Made by a program: the position numbers and the translations under genes. Shown piece after piece: positions 46,790-58,493 of a stretch of 64,000 bases of DNA (positions are counted from its first letter, which is position 1; each line of letters opens with the position of its first letter). A model generated the notes under the pieces. It ran no database searches. It saw only the letters and a program-made list of their open reading frames with translations, and was not told the DNA's origin. The stretch comes from Phragmites australis (lineage: Eukaryota; Streptophyta; Magnoliopsida; Poales; Poaceae): the NCBI RefSeq assembly GCF_958298935.1, contig NC_084931.1, positions 19,619,334-19,683,333 on the forward strand, read 5' to 3'.

Positions 46790-48330
46790 AAACGGGGTGG
46801 CAGCGGGAGCTTACATGTTCGAAGCAATAGTAGCAATTTTTGTCACTAGGGTTGAGATGGAGTTTTTCCTGTAGAAGGGAGCAATCTTGGTTCAACAGAA
46901 GCCAACCCTAGCACCGTAGAAGCTATTGGTGAAAATGTTGTCGACGAGGAGATGCAGGAGAGTGTGGTTCTGGAGGTTCCCCTGCAGACTAGTGCACTGG
47001 TTGATGTAGAGACAACAAGACAAGAACGTAACGACGGGGAAGATAATCAGACCGTAATGCTTGCTGATCATGGGGAGTGTGACGAGGCACTTGTGGACTA
47101 GATGGAGGTAGATGACGATGAGTTCCGCACTTTTATGGACTCAGGTGCAGGAATTCAGAGCAATGGACGAATTTTGTATTGGACAAGTTGACGGTGAACG
47201 ATGGACACGAGTTGTCATGGCACTATAATTCCATCGTGGTGACTAAAGGGCAGATATTTCATGACAAGGTCCATCTACAACATGTAGTGAAGAGATGATA
47301 TTTCTCTGAGAAGAGATAGTTCAAGGTGGTAATTTTCAATCCTTGGACATACGACATGAAATGTTTAGCTAAAGGTTGCACTTGGCGAGTTCATGGATTT
47401 TATCGAGGTGTGCCACTGTATGGTTAGCATCCATTGTTGAGATGCATACTTGCAACTTGAGCCAACCTCTATGCACGTATAGGAACATACATGATGATTT
47501 TGTTGCAAAGAAGATGTACCCAAAGACATACCCTACGATGGATTATTGCAAAGGAGATGTATCCTACAATGGAGGACGCGTACTTGCGCTAGTTCTACAC
47601 GACGACACATGTTAGGTGCATCCTAGTGCCTTTGGAGCCACCGTAGCACGAGCTGGACGTCACCGACACTTCCGCTACGGAGCTGGCGGTGGTGTACCAC
47701 GCAATGGTACATGATGTTTGTTGTATTGTACTAACTTCTATTCTTGTATTAAATGTGTTCTCTCACACATTGCAGTCGGACACGTGCAGGGACGTCGGCA
47801 CAGAGCTACTAGACTTTGTGGACCGTTGGGAGTTTGTCCCACCTTGGGTTGACCTAGGCGAGCTAATGGCTGGTTTGCATCGGCTCGCAATTTGTTGCCT
47901 TGATAGGTTTCGATGTGCCAGAGATTACCGAGAACGTCGTCGAGCCTACCACACACACGAGGTCTCTGCCACACGCTTAGGCTATGGTTGCACGCTTCTA
48001 CATATAACCAGCATCAACGTCTCGGCCACCACCACCATGCTACATGCCGACTCCTGTTTTTCGCTCTGGTGGTACAATTATAGGTTCGTCACTTGTAATT
48101 GATTGCTCGAGCTTTGCACCTTATAGTTTAATTAAAATGTGATGCACGATATTTGACATGGTGGAACCATACAACAGTTCTAAGCTCCTTCCACGCTGCA
48201 TCCCAGCTCGATGAACTCCCTCTCGAATGACTGGTTCACCGTCACGCCCGACAAGGAGGGCTCATCACAAACAGCGAGGTCGCCTCTATCGACGCAGCTG
48301 TTGTAGCGCAATCCTACCACCCCTGTAGAC
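46790..48330 (+). pseudogene. MuDR-type transposase, catalytic part deleted
   Basis: A weak acidic N-terminal region (46930-47150) leads to the MuDR DNA-binding domain at about 47240-47530: KGQIFHDKVHLQHVVKR, then KVVIFNPWTYDMKCLAKGC, TWRVHGFYRG and, after a frameshift, ASIVEMHTCNL, matching the family's C-x4-C-x-W...HTC pattern. Two in-frame stops (TGA, TAG) and one frameshift fall in this domain. The reading breaks at MDYC near 47545; the DDE catalytic core and SWIM finger that should follow are absent. 47780-48110, after an acceptor TTGCAG, reads LLDFVDRWEFVPPWVDLGEL and GLHRLAICCLDRFRCAR and may be the C-terminal part of the same protein. It could not act as a transposase. Confidence 0.7.
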
Positions 48331-48789
48331 GTTGTATGGCCTCGTCATCCTCCGCACAAGCCCTTGACGTACTATATGGACCATGTGTGACATAGAGCAC
48401 TTGACCGGCGTAGGGGGGCAGGCGTGCCCAACAAGCATGCATGTGGCCATGGTGACACTCCTTGAGTGCATCATTAGACAATACTTTGAAATGTTTATGT
48501 TATTTCATCATGTGGTTGTCATATTATGTAGGATGTTTATGTCGGTACTATGTTATAAGGTATGCCTTTATTACCTATGTTCTCATTCAATCCCAAAGCA
48601 TAGCATCGTGCAATCGTATCCACTTTAAAAACATATTAGCATGCCATTGTGTTAGCCAATAAATCGTTCACTTGAAACTTCCCAAATTAAAACCCTTCAC
48701 ATTGTCGTTAAGCCTTACGTATGAATTAATTACGCTAACATTACCGTTAGCCTTACATAAGATGATAACTGTAAACGCTTTAAGATAGT
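48331..48789. other. MULE spacer, no gene seen
   Basis: Between the transposase relic and the minisatellite. AT-rich in its right half; short frames only. Confidence 0.4.
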
Positions 48790-49110
48790 CTTTTAAGATG
48801 TAGGATTTTCAAAACTTGATGCCTTTTCAGAAGTAGTCTTTTACGATGTATCCTTTTCAGACGTAGCCTTTTAAGAAGTAGCTTTTGCAGACATATCCTT
48901 TTCAGACATAGCCTTTTCAACCGCAACCTTTTAGAAGTAGACTTTTTAGAAGTAGACTTTTCAGACATAGCCTTTTCAAAAGTAGGCTTTTCAAATGTTG
49001 GCTTTTCAGAAATAGACTTTTCATAATTAATGTTGGCTTTTCAGAAATAGACTTTTCAGAATTAGACTATTCAGACATAGCCTTGCCAGGAGTAGCCTTT
49101 TCTGACTTCA
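48790..49110 (+). repeat. 15-bp minisatellite, CTTTTCAGACATAGC type
   Basis: About 18-20 tandem, degenerate units with consensus CTTTTCAGA(C/A)(A/G)TAG(C/A); nearly all spacings are 15 bp, with one unit of about 20 bp and one of 14. In one plus-strand frame the units read FS(D/E)(I/V)(A/D), with a few stops; on the minus strand a 62-codon Lys/Leu/Arg-rich frame is produced. It ends about 50 bp before the promoter of the GRF-type gene. Confidence 0.85.
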
Positions 49111-49161
49111 GTTTTCTAGCGAAATCTCCATGGACTCAGTCCATGAACCAGAACTGATTTT

Positions 49162-49171
49162 CTGTATAAAT
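49162..49171 (+). promoter_or_regulatory. TATA box of the GRF-type gene
   Basis: TGTATAAATAG about 60 bp before the ATG at 49227, followed by a CCAACAAACCAAAGCC leader. Spacing is normal for a plant core promoter. Confidence 0.6.
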
Positions 49172-49226
49172 AGCAGCCCAAGAGCCAACTTATCCCAACA
49201 AACCAAAGCCTTCTCCGCTTACAAAA

Positions 49227-52200
49227 ATGGCATATGATTCTCCCCTGAACAAGTCAATGCCGGATCTTTTGCCTGCTGGAGTCGAAGTTCTGATGTGCTG
49301 GTGTGAAGACCTATGTAGGGTTAGGAAGTCCAACGACTTTTCAGACACCTACGGTAGGAAGTTCTTCATGTGCTCCATCTACGAGTACAACTCACCGAAG
49401 GGCAGCATCTGTGGTGGCTACCGTAGCCACGTACTCACATATTATAGAACTAAAACACAACTATCTGGGTTTACCACTTATGAATTTTTCCTTCTCTACT
49501 ACTCTGTGCCACCACTATGCGACTTCATATAGTAGATTGATAATGAGCAGAGTGAAGCAGATCTCTTCCTCATGCGCACCCAACGGGTGGCATGAAGACG
49601 ATTCCATGAACAGAACAAACAAGATACGAGTAGAGAAGGGGAAGTTAGCAAAGTTAGACAAGAATGAAAGCCAACGAGAGGAGACATGCGACCCACAAAT
49701 GTGTGGGAGAACCGTCCAAATAATATTCTAGTTAATCACCAAGTCGATCATTTACATAATCATGACTTCAACGATTAACCAGAATATCATCTCGGTAGTC
49801 CCGGCACACGTTTTGTGCCGAAGATCAGAACACATGTCGTTCCAACATAAGCAATCATAACCAAGCTTAATAAATAGTGAGTAATTAAATTATATTATAA
49901 GTTCTTAACCATTTATAAGTTTAACAATTTACAACAAAAGAGATCTAGGAGAATACTAAAATTGATCAACTCCTAGCTAAAAGATAAACTACGTAGCGGA
50001 AACAAAAGCTAAAGACAACAAAAGATGGGTGAAGCCATATGAACTTAGGCTTCACCCCAAAAGCGCGACCTCCGAGTAGTTGCTTACTCATTCCTGCCGT
50101 TAGCATCAGCGGGCATGAACTAGCCAAACACCGCATCTTCCTCACTTGCAAAACATGTAGAGCAGTTGAGTACAAAGGTAGTCGCAAGACTTAATCCATA
50201 TAAGGTACATATAAATAACCCGACTCCAAGGATTATGTATTAGGCCATTAGTAAGGAAAAAGGCCACAAGGTTGATTAAAACATATGCGTCCGCAACCTA
50301 GACACATATGTGTGAGCATCTAAACATAACCAACATACCATTCCAAACCTGTAACTACCAACCTGCACATAAATGTAAATAGAACCATAGTAATACATCA
50401 ATCAACAATCAATATTACCCAACATACCATCCATATCACCATCCCACATTCGTAACTCTATGACCGATGCAAATGAATAGAAACATACTTATGACCGAGA
50501 ATACGGCAATTCGAATTGTTTTTATACCCCGTAGAGGGTACTCCTAGACCCACACAACCCGTCAGTCATGACTGATGATTCACGTATCAACCGTTCACGT
50601 ACCCACCCCGAACCGAACCTTTGTGCCTCTGTTGAGAAATATGTGGAGGCCACCTAGGTCCCGTGCGTACCATGACTTACCGAACACAACCTCAAACACC
50701 CCTAGCATTCTCGCCCACACCTCGACTCAGAGGTCAAATGAACGCGGTGACTTATGGTACTTGGCTTATCCTTCCCATATGCGACATGCGGTAAATATGG
50801 AAAAATGCTAAATCTAACTGCATCGACGAACGGTGCTTAATCGATGCCAAGTGGTCTATGGTGCTCAGGCTCCTCTCTCGAACTACCCTGAGGAACTCCT
50901 TCGGGATAGAAAACACCCATAACACTGCCCACATCTCATCTCATCCTCACATCTCATCCAACCATCGACATCATAATCAATATTCGTGAATAATAAGTAA
51001 GCCCTAAGCTCGCAAACAATGGTTGCACCATCGCTTGACTTCTACTGAGGACCTATGCATTGCTAAGCATTTCAAATAACTTTCAAGTTAGACATCAACA
51101 ATGTTATCAAGGCTACAAAGATATGGATCATCAAATAACCAAGGTAGGATAATGCATCACATATGGTCTACCCATATAAGCCCGACATCGACTCATTGAA
51201 CATGCAAACTTACCGAAAGCATAGTTTATCAATTTTAGACTCCACAATTCAAATCAAAGGGTGCAATATGCTTAGATGCTTACCTTGCTGCTCTGGGGTT
51301 TGCTTGATACTTCCCGTACAACACTCACAAAACTCTGAAAGGTTGGCGTCCCCTTCACTCGCTTGGACCGGCGACACAACACTCTCTAAATGAATCAAAA
51401 TGCAATGCATAAACAAATAAATGACGAAAAAACGCACAAATGATGCATGCTTGAAGTATAAAAGAGCGCCGAGCTTCAAAAATATTTGCAAAAGGCTGCT
51501 AAGTGATTAGGTTTTAAAGTTTGAAACTTCAGACAAGGTAACCTAAGTATACCTAGCTTTAACAGGCTAGCAATCAGATCGACATAGAGGTGGCGGTCTG
51601 ACCGGTAGCCAGCAGAGAGTTTTGGCCTATAATGGTCTAACCATAGGCATGGTGGCGTTCAGAACGCCCACCAACGGTCAGACCGGTCCAAGTGACGGTC
51701 AAACTAATGTATAAGTTTTCAATTCGGATTCTCCAGTCCCAACTGGCGGACAAACCGGCCCTAGCGGCGGTCAGACTGCCAGACCTTGCGGCAGCACCTT
51801 TGCAGGGTTGCCGGCGAGGATTCTAGCGAAACCTTTGACAACAAAGGGTACCAAAATGCTCTATGGGACTAGTGGAGTGTTTCTAAAGTGGTTTGGACAT
51901 CATTCATCGAGCTAAACTCAAAAATACCCCATGGATTGGATCTAGGCTAGGTTGAACTTGGGCCTAAACGATACGAGGGTCAAATCAAGCTCGAAAATAA
52001 CGCAGAAACAGTAGGGGATAGCTCACCTCAGCTTATGGAAGCTTTCTATTAGATTGGAATGCTTCGGGGAGGCTCCGATTCGCAAATCAGCTCCCGGAGT
52101 GGTGGTGAAGCTTACAGCCGATGAACGGGTCTCCGGCGAGGGAGAAGAGGGGGAAAACTTGGGGAAGTCCTCTGAGAAGCTCGTAGGAGTTCCCACCTCC

Positions 52201-52756
52201 GATCTTCAGTCTTCAAATGTGACGAGTAGAGCTCTATTTCTCTCTCTAGATTCGGGTGGAGAGAGGAAGAGTGAGAGAAAAGTGAGAGGGAGAGAGCAAA
52301 AGAAAGCGATCGATCCACTTAACCCGAGCCTCTGTGTGCTAGCGGTCAGACCGTGCGAAATCCATGTGGCAGCCCACATGACAGCGCACCTGGTGATCAG
52401 ACCACGGGTGACACTAGTCAAACCGTGAGGGGTTCTTTTGCTAAAATTTTCCTAAGTCTCCTTTCATCATCCTTCTTCCATTCTTTTCCTTTTTCAAGGT
52501 ATGTAGGGATTCTCCAAAGTATTTTTAACCATCTCTAAGGTGTTTGAGACATGTTTACCTGGTTTTTGATAGACAAACATGTGCAAGCACATGCGATGAC
52601 GATTTTGCATGCTTAATTACGTAATTAGCATTTTGGGATGTGATAAAACGCCTACAGGAGGAAGAGAAGAAGAGGAGAGAAGAGCAGAACCGCCTCAAAG
52701 TGGAGGCGCGTGAGGTAGATAGGGAGCAAAAGTGCGAGATGGCGCGTTGGGCTCGT
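49227..52756 (+). pseudogene. GRF-type zinc finger gene of the MULE, split by a solo LTR
   Basis: The first part (49227-49410) reads VEVLMCWCEDLCRVRKSNDF, then SDTYGRKFFMCSIYEY: a CWC-x3-C...C pattern like the GRF-type zinc finger found in accessory genes of grass MULEs. An inserted or intron-like segment occupies 49415-49500. PPLCDFI resumes at about 49508, followed by stops, then RTQRVA and RRFHEQNKQDTSRE in frames up to 49701. After the solo LTR, 52646-52756 continues as RLQEEEKKRREEQNRLKVEA and REQKCEMARWAR, the coiled-coil end expected for this family. Function in the element is unknown; nucleic-acid binding is inferred from the finger. Confidence 0.72.
49697..52650 (-). mobile_element. 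Solo LTR of a chromovirus, 2944 bp, inside the MULE
   Basis: Limits TGTGGGAGAACCGTCC (49702) and TTTTGGGATGTGATA (52645; terminal CA decayed to TA). Flanks AAATG (49697-49701) and AAACG (52646-52650) match at four of five bases. It has the same orientation as the LTR at 16809-19844, and its left part matches that LTR closely (GATCATTTA, AATCATGAC, GATTAA words, then AGTAGTTGC). Near 51585-51790 and 52340-52430 it carries GGTCAGACCG/CGGTCTGACC-type palindromic units. No internal region. Confidence 0.85.
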
Positions 52757-53432
52757 TAAACTGGACCTGAGGCAGTGAGGAAGGGAAATACCCACGTTGA
52801 ACTCAATAAAGTATCAATAGTAATCGACCAGTTTCAATTCCCTAAGGCATGTTAGGTTTCGAATCGTTATATGTCTATGTTACTTTCAAAATTGTACTGT
52901 ATATGACAATGTCATTGTTACTTTCTATTTGTGCCTTATTTAAATTCCCTAAAGTATGTTAGGCTTGTCATCGGTACATACCTATGATGGAGTGAAAAAT
53001 GTATTGAACATGCCACCATCATTGTTACAATCATGTATGGCATGTGGTGGTTCTCGCAATTTAACATTTCAATAATACAAGCGGCATTGTTTAGTGCCGA
53101 TACATGTACACTGACTTTTGCTCTACCTGTGCCTTATTAATTGATTATTTCCAAATTAATAAATAATATTACTAAAAATAAAAAATACTGAAATGGCCCA
53201 TGCCGATACTTGGAATGCTGACATGCCTGTTAGCCAAGCGAGTACCGATAGGCCATCAGCTCTCCTGTTGACCGACAGCCATGTCGGTGTGTACCCAAGG
53301 GCCTGTTGGCATGCAGAGTGCCGGCCGCAGAGTGCCGGCAGTCCTTTTCAACAGGACATGCATACTGATAGGATCTTAATTCATTGCCACGTAGGAAGTC
53401 GATCTCTAATCCGCACTTCGTTTGCCGTCTGG
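52757..53432 (+). other. MULE 3' region
   Basis: Tail of the GRF-type gene and the inner part of the right inverted end. The word CCCTAA(A/G)G(C/T)ATGTTAGG occurs twice (about 52840 and 52950). 53190-53350 is rich in TGCCGGC and GATAGG words, resembling the left inner end at 45680-45850. No gene. Confidence 0.5.
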
Positions 53433-54160
53433 TACATATTCTTACAATTTGATAAATTTAACTATTATTTTGTAATTTTTTAATAAAAATAATATTATTA
53501 AAAAAATCACGCTTTGACCCTAGGCCCCTTTCCCCTCTTCGATTCCTGTTCATCTTCAAACAACTTATTCAGGCTAACTGGAATCTGTTTCTCGTTTTGT
53601 TGAATGGCATATGGACTTATTTCAGACTGCATGTACCTGTGCTGCATACCTTTTCTTTCTGACTGTTCTAACCTGCAAGATGCAAGTAGGGCTATATATC
53701 AGTGATAGCGGTGCCGATCGGCAGATAGTCCAAAGAAAGATACTATACTTCTGCACCCCTTTTGAGACTGATTCACTGGGACTGCATGGGCTTCCCATCA
53801 GAAGCAGTATAAATAAGCTTTGCTCTCGCCTTGGCCATGCAAACTCTTTAGGCCCGTATCAGGTTAATCCTAGTTCTTCCATCACGTGATGCTGCGACAT
53901 TTGTCTATATATCCGTTGGCGTTGGCGCGGCGGCCGCTCGGTCACCGTCTAACGGGCAGCGCTGTTCCTGTTACATCATATGGACGATAATCGATTAATA
54001 AATAATAAATAGTGGCGAGATGTACACCTTTCTCTGTCAAGTGTCCTGTCCTTCGCTGTCCAATACTCCAATAGATTTGCTGGAAAATTGGAGATGTCCC
54101 ATTAACTCGGAGCATGGATTTGGAGTGTAATTGATTGTTGTAGGAGTTTTGCTCGTATGG

Positions 54161-54162
<2 letters not shown>

Positions 54163-54203
<41 letters not shown>
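54163..54203. repeat. TA dinucleotide microsatellite
   Basis: An unbroken TA run of about 20 units. Confidence 0.97.
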
Positions 54204-54207
<4 letters not shown>

Positions 54208-54335
54208 GAGAAATAGATTGTGTGGAGTTATATTTGTTGAAAAAAATTATGTTGTATTTTTGTACAAGTTAAGTTGAATTTTTATTTGGTTGACCGAATG
54301 TAAGGTCGTATGAACTAATGTGAGAGTTGAGATTT

Positions 54336-54541
54336 TGATTGGTTGTTCGTATGAGAATGATTATGACACTGATAAATGAGTTCGTCTGCATGAGCAGATG
54401 CAGACTTCCGAGCCAGACTACAGACATATATTTGCATCAATCGAGTCAGACTAAAATAGTACATGTAGATAACAAACACGTATCTTCGTAAAATTATACG
54501 TATCCACCGAACTAGCACCCATCCATACAAACAACCAATCA
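54336..54541. mobile_element. MITE candidate with 18-bp inverted ends
   Basis: TGATTGGTTGTTCGTATG at 54336-54353 is the inverse of CATACAAACAACCAATCA at 54524-54541 with one mismatch; total 206 bp, non-coding. No target duplication was established, so the superfamily is open. Confidence 0.5.
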
Positions 54542-55514
54542 CTTGTATGGATAATCAATCACACCTTTCGTGCCCCTGTATGTACTCTGCTCAAGTTACT
54601 ATCAGGCGCTGTACCTACACGTTGTCTTTTATCCAAGATTGAGTTTTAAAATGGTGTGATGTACACCCCGATGTACAATGAGTGGTTTGGCCGTTCGGGT
54701 ATAAGCTGCATATATATGCCGCTTGGGAGCACATTTGCATTTTCGTTGAGTTACTTCTTCCATACCGTTACAGCCTCGCCATAAAATGCCAGTGTTATCA
54801 GTATATCACCAATGATAAACGTGAAGATTCGAGTTTTTATGATGATACTGTAACTCATTGTATTGCGTCCTTGTTTGAATAGCTTGTTGCCTGCGAAATT
54901 AATATGGTGTTTTCAGGTTAGGTCTAGCTCCACGTTACTCAGCAGCTTTGGTGAAAAACTGGAAAAAGAAATACTCCAATGTACACCTCGATTTATTTTT
55001 ATGAGCGCACACTAATTTAAAAATTCAAACTTTGTGATCATTGACTAACAATTAGTCTAAGCAATATGTAAGTTCAGTGATAAAGAAATGGTACTATTAG
55101 ATTAGTAGTTGAAAGTATTACTAGATTATAATTTTGTTGTTACAAACAATATATATAATATAAGAGAAACTAGTGGTCACATGCTTGGCTTTAGGGACCG
55201 CACCGGGTCTAATTGCACACTAAAATTTGGAATGAAGGGTGTACGAGATATAAAAAGAAAACCCTCCAAAATACAATTGTTTAAGTATTGTGGCTTGCCT
55301 ACATTATTCTAAAATGTAGATATGACAAAAATAGCACATCTCATGCAGTACGGAAGCGCAAGCCCATTCTTTCCCATCTGAACACATTTACTATTGAATG
55401 CTTTTTCTCACATAAGGACAAGCACATTATTACATATCAAACGTTTTATAGGTCATCTTATACAATATCACGTAAGATTTTAATGATGCGGAGGAGAGAG
55501 GGATTAGAGAAAGA

Positions 55515-56992
55515 CACTATCTCAGAACGGCTCATGGACATATTTTAGACCATATTACAGGCGGTTATGAGTCCTGTCTCTGAAAAAATGTTTGTGATAT
55601 TGAACTTGTACAAACGGTTACAACTCCATCTATAACAGAGCTACACACATGTCAGTTTCGTAATACACATAGATGAATTTATCTAAAAAACAGTCTGTGT
55701 ATATTAAGAGTCACAAATGAATTTTGTTGAAACCCGTATGTATAAAGTGTTCTAGATGATTTTTTTTTTAAAAAAAATCATCTGCATGACCCTTTCTCCC
55801 TAATAAACTATTTTGCTTCCTAGTTGCCCTCATAATATGAAAACACCACACAAATAAGAACACCACATGCATATACATAAGAACATCATACATATATATA
55901 ACACATAATAACACATTATTAAGAAATAACAAACATTATTCAGAATATAATCAAACATATATACAATTCAGTAGTATACATTGTTCATAACATGAACCTA
56001 TACTAAATCCTAATTATATCTGGTTTTTGAGTATTGAGCTTCAACAATATGCCTGCGTTTCATGATAATCTTAGCAAAAGTATTATATTTATACATCATC
56101 TCTTGTCATTCGAATCAGGCTCCATCCTGACTAACCTAGTCATGCGTTAGAACCAAACAATATTGCTTCCAAATATCTTGCCCTTCTTATGTAGGAGATG
56201 ATTGTTCAAATCAGTCTTACATTTCACAAAATGTCTCTATTGTGAAAAACATCAATAGAGAAATTTCCACAATGAATAAAAGATAACGAACATGGTTCAC
56301 ATCATAAATTTGGTCTACGGTGCCCTTCACAACAACGAAGAACACATGCTCCATAAGACCAAAATTGATGCCAAGCATCATGATCGTGAAAAGCAATCAC
56401 AGGAACAACCCCATCATTCTAGCGCTTGACAGCAGTGAATAAAGACATATTCTATGTAGATATGGGACACACAACAACAACATTACACTCAGTACACAGA
56501 TCGAATCAAATCCTAACAAAATCACGATGCAAACCCTATTCACCTCAGTGCAGGGAAGGGGATTTATAGCCCAGATCTTGAACCTCTCTCGTGAAAACAA
56601 ACCCTAAAAAACCATTATAGAAGGGGATCATATAGCAACAACGAGAGTGAGGGAGATGAACTTCATGTCGTTTTGGTGAGGGAGACGAGTGGTTTGTGTT
56701 TATGGGAGGTAGTGGAAAGCGGAGAGCTAGGGGCCAAATTTAAATAGTATCCAAATATTTAACTACATACAATTTTTTCAGAAAATCCATTTATGGCAAT
56801 CATATAGACACAGACAGATCTTATAAGAAATCATATATAATAATATCACATACGGGGTTTTCTAAAATTCGTCTGTGTCTATATGATAGAAATAGATGGA
56901 TATGTAAAAATTATTTGTGAGTTTTGGCACACTTAGACGACCATGTTGCAGACACGTCTGCTTAGTAACCGTCTCTGGGTATTTTATTAGTG
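55515..56992. mobile_element. Possible CACTA-type element
   Basis: Starts CACTATCTCAGAACGG and ends with a stretch reading TCTCTGGGTATTTTATTAGTG, so CACTA...TAGTG ends. CGTCTGTGTCTA- and GACAC-type words recur near the right end. The 3-bp flanks AGA and ATG do not match. Interior frames do not resemble a transposase. Confidence 0.35.
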
Positions 56993-57115
56993 ATGGGCCC
57001 TAGAAAATTATCTGTGTCACTCCATTCGCTTTTACTGGTTCTGCGGTTGTGAGATGTGGTTGTTTCTGAAGCAACGATCTCATAAGCTAAAATTTAAAAC
57101 TATGAGACTACTCTT

Positions 57116-58493
57116 CACTACTAGAGAAAATATCATCACTACCGGTTCAGGATTGATATCACTGTCAGTTTTTGAACCGGCAGTGATACTCGATAGTATT
57201 ACTATCGGTGTTGTAATCGGTAGTAATAAAGTTATCAATATCAGTTTGTGTTATGGACCAGTAGTAATAGTCAGTCCCTTAAAAAAAAATTGGCCTCCGA
57301 CCAACTCCTCTAGACTATAAACAGTTGCAACTTGCAAGTCACATAAGTAGCAAGGTTTTTTTTTTTTTTTTTTTTTTTTGCAAATTATGTGCACGTGCGA
57401 TTTATGGGAGTCAAACTTGGGACATCTCACCTGCCACTTATGTTGAGAGCAATGTGATATGTTTTCATTTTGATCCTTATTAACTAAAATTTGTGATTAT
57501 TATTTGGACATCAGAATGACTTCAAATAAAAGTTGTCAACGATAAAGTTATAGATCTCATTGAGAGCTACAATTTTAATATAAAGTTTGTCTCCATCTAA
57601 TTCTGTTTGATAAGTTATAAATTCTGAAATTGATCATCATTGTTAGTTTGTATTATAAACTGGCAGTGATAATCCAATGAGATATTTTTTGAACCAACTT
57701 TTATTGTTCATAACTTGTGATGATTATTTGGGCATCAAAATGACTTTTTGTGAACTATTTGGTAAAACAACTATAACTTATACATACAAAATCCGATTTT
57801 AACGTTTGACCTCTTACTTTCGAAGCTAATGAGGAGGTACATATGAAAAAAATACCCATGTTTACACCGGTACCTTTCTTGACGCCCACAAAAGGCTCAA
57901 AAGACTGTCGATAGGACCTCTTAAGTTTTTTTTTAATCAAAAATTTACCTTCTTCAATTTGCCTAATTTTTTTTGAAGATATTATGCTATATCTCAAAGT
58001 CAGTGTTACACATACGTTTCATCAATCTGAGTTACCGAACTCGCACAAAAATCTTTCAAGTTGCAGTTTTTAATTTTGTAGCTCTGTCTGTAGCTTTTTC
58101 AATCCTACCTATTAGTGTTACACTAGATTCGATAGTTTATTTTGTGGTTGAGTGCGTGGTTTTTCTAATTTTTCTTGTACATATTTTTGGATGATTATTT
58201 GGGTATATATATTGCTTCAACTAAAAAAGTTATCAACTATAAAGTTGTAGATCTCATTGAGATCTATAATTTTTATATAAAATTTGTCTCCATCCAACTC
58301 TATATAAAAAAGTTATAAATTTATGAAGATAAACTGTATTTTATTATCATTGCCGATTAATATAATGAACCGACAGTAATAATTGTCAGTTCATATACTA
58401 TAAGTAAGAACTGACAGTGATACTTTATCTTTACTGGTTATTTTCAAACTGACAGCGAAAGTAGGGTACGAATGATCCTTTCTATAGTAGTAG
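57116..58493. mobile_element. Non-autonomous CACTA element
   Basis: The left end is CACTACTAGAGAAAAT; the right end TTTCTATAGTAGTAG is its imperfect inverse. Just inside both ends are repeats of (A)CTGTCAGTTTTTGAACCGG and ACTACCGGTTCA type in opposite orientation, a layout typical of grass CACTA elements. A 24-T run is at 57356-57379. No transposase frame. The 3-bp target duplication is not evident. Confidence 0.68.

Larger units (their letters stand above)
45602..53490 (+). mobile_element. Mutator-like element (MULE) with long inverted ends
   Basis: The left end (45602-45660) and the inverse of the right end (53433-53490) match at about 50 of 58 positions, sharing for example AAAATAATAG and TAAATTTAT; weaker pairing runs on to about 45740 and 53355 (GTGG, TGAA, CTAT words in the same order). 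Long inverted ends are typical of MULEs. Inside, on the plus strand, are a deleted MuDR-type transposase and a GRF-type gene. Without the solo LTR at 49702-52645 the element is about 4.9 kb. I could not find a clean 9-bp target duplication, so the outer limits may be off by a few bases. Confidence 0.72.
53491..55514. other. Intergenic DNA, no gene seen
   Basis: 53500-54160 has short frames without family resemblance. A TA microsatellite, about 20 units, lies at 54163-54203, and a MITE candidate at 54336-54541. 54550-55514 is AT-rich and unassigned. Confidence 0.45.

Noticed and set aside
48780..48968. Lys/Arg/Leu-rich minus-strand protein
   Set aside because: It is the reverse reading of the 15-bp minisatellite and has no family resemblance.
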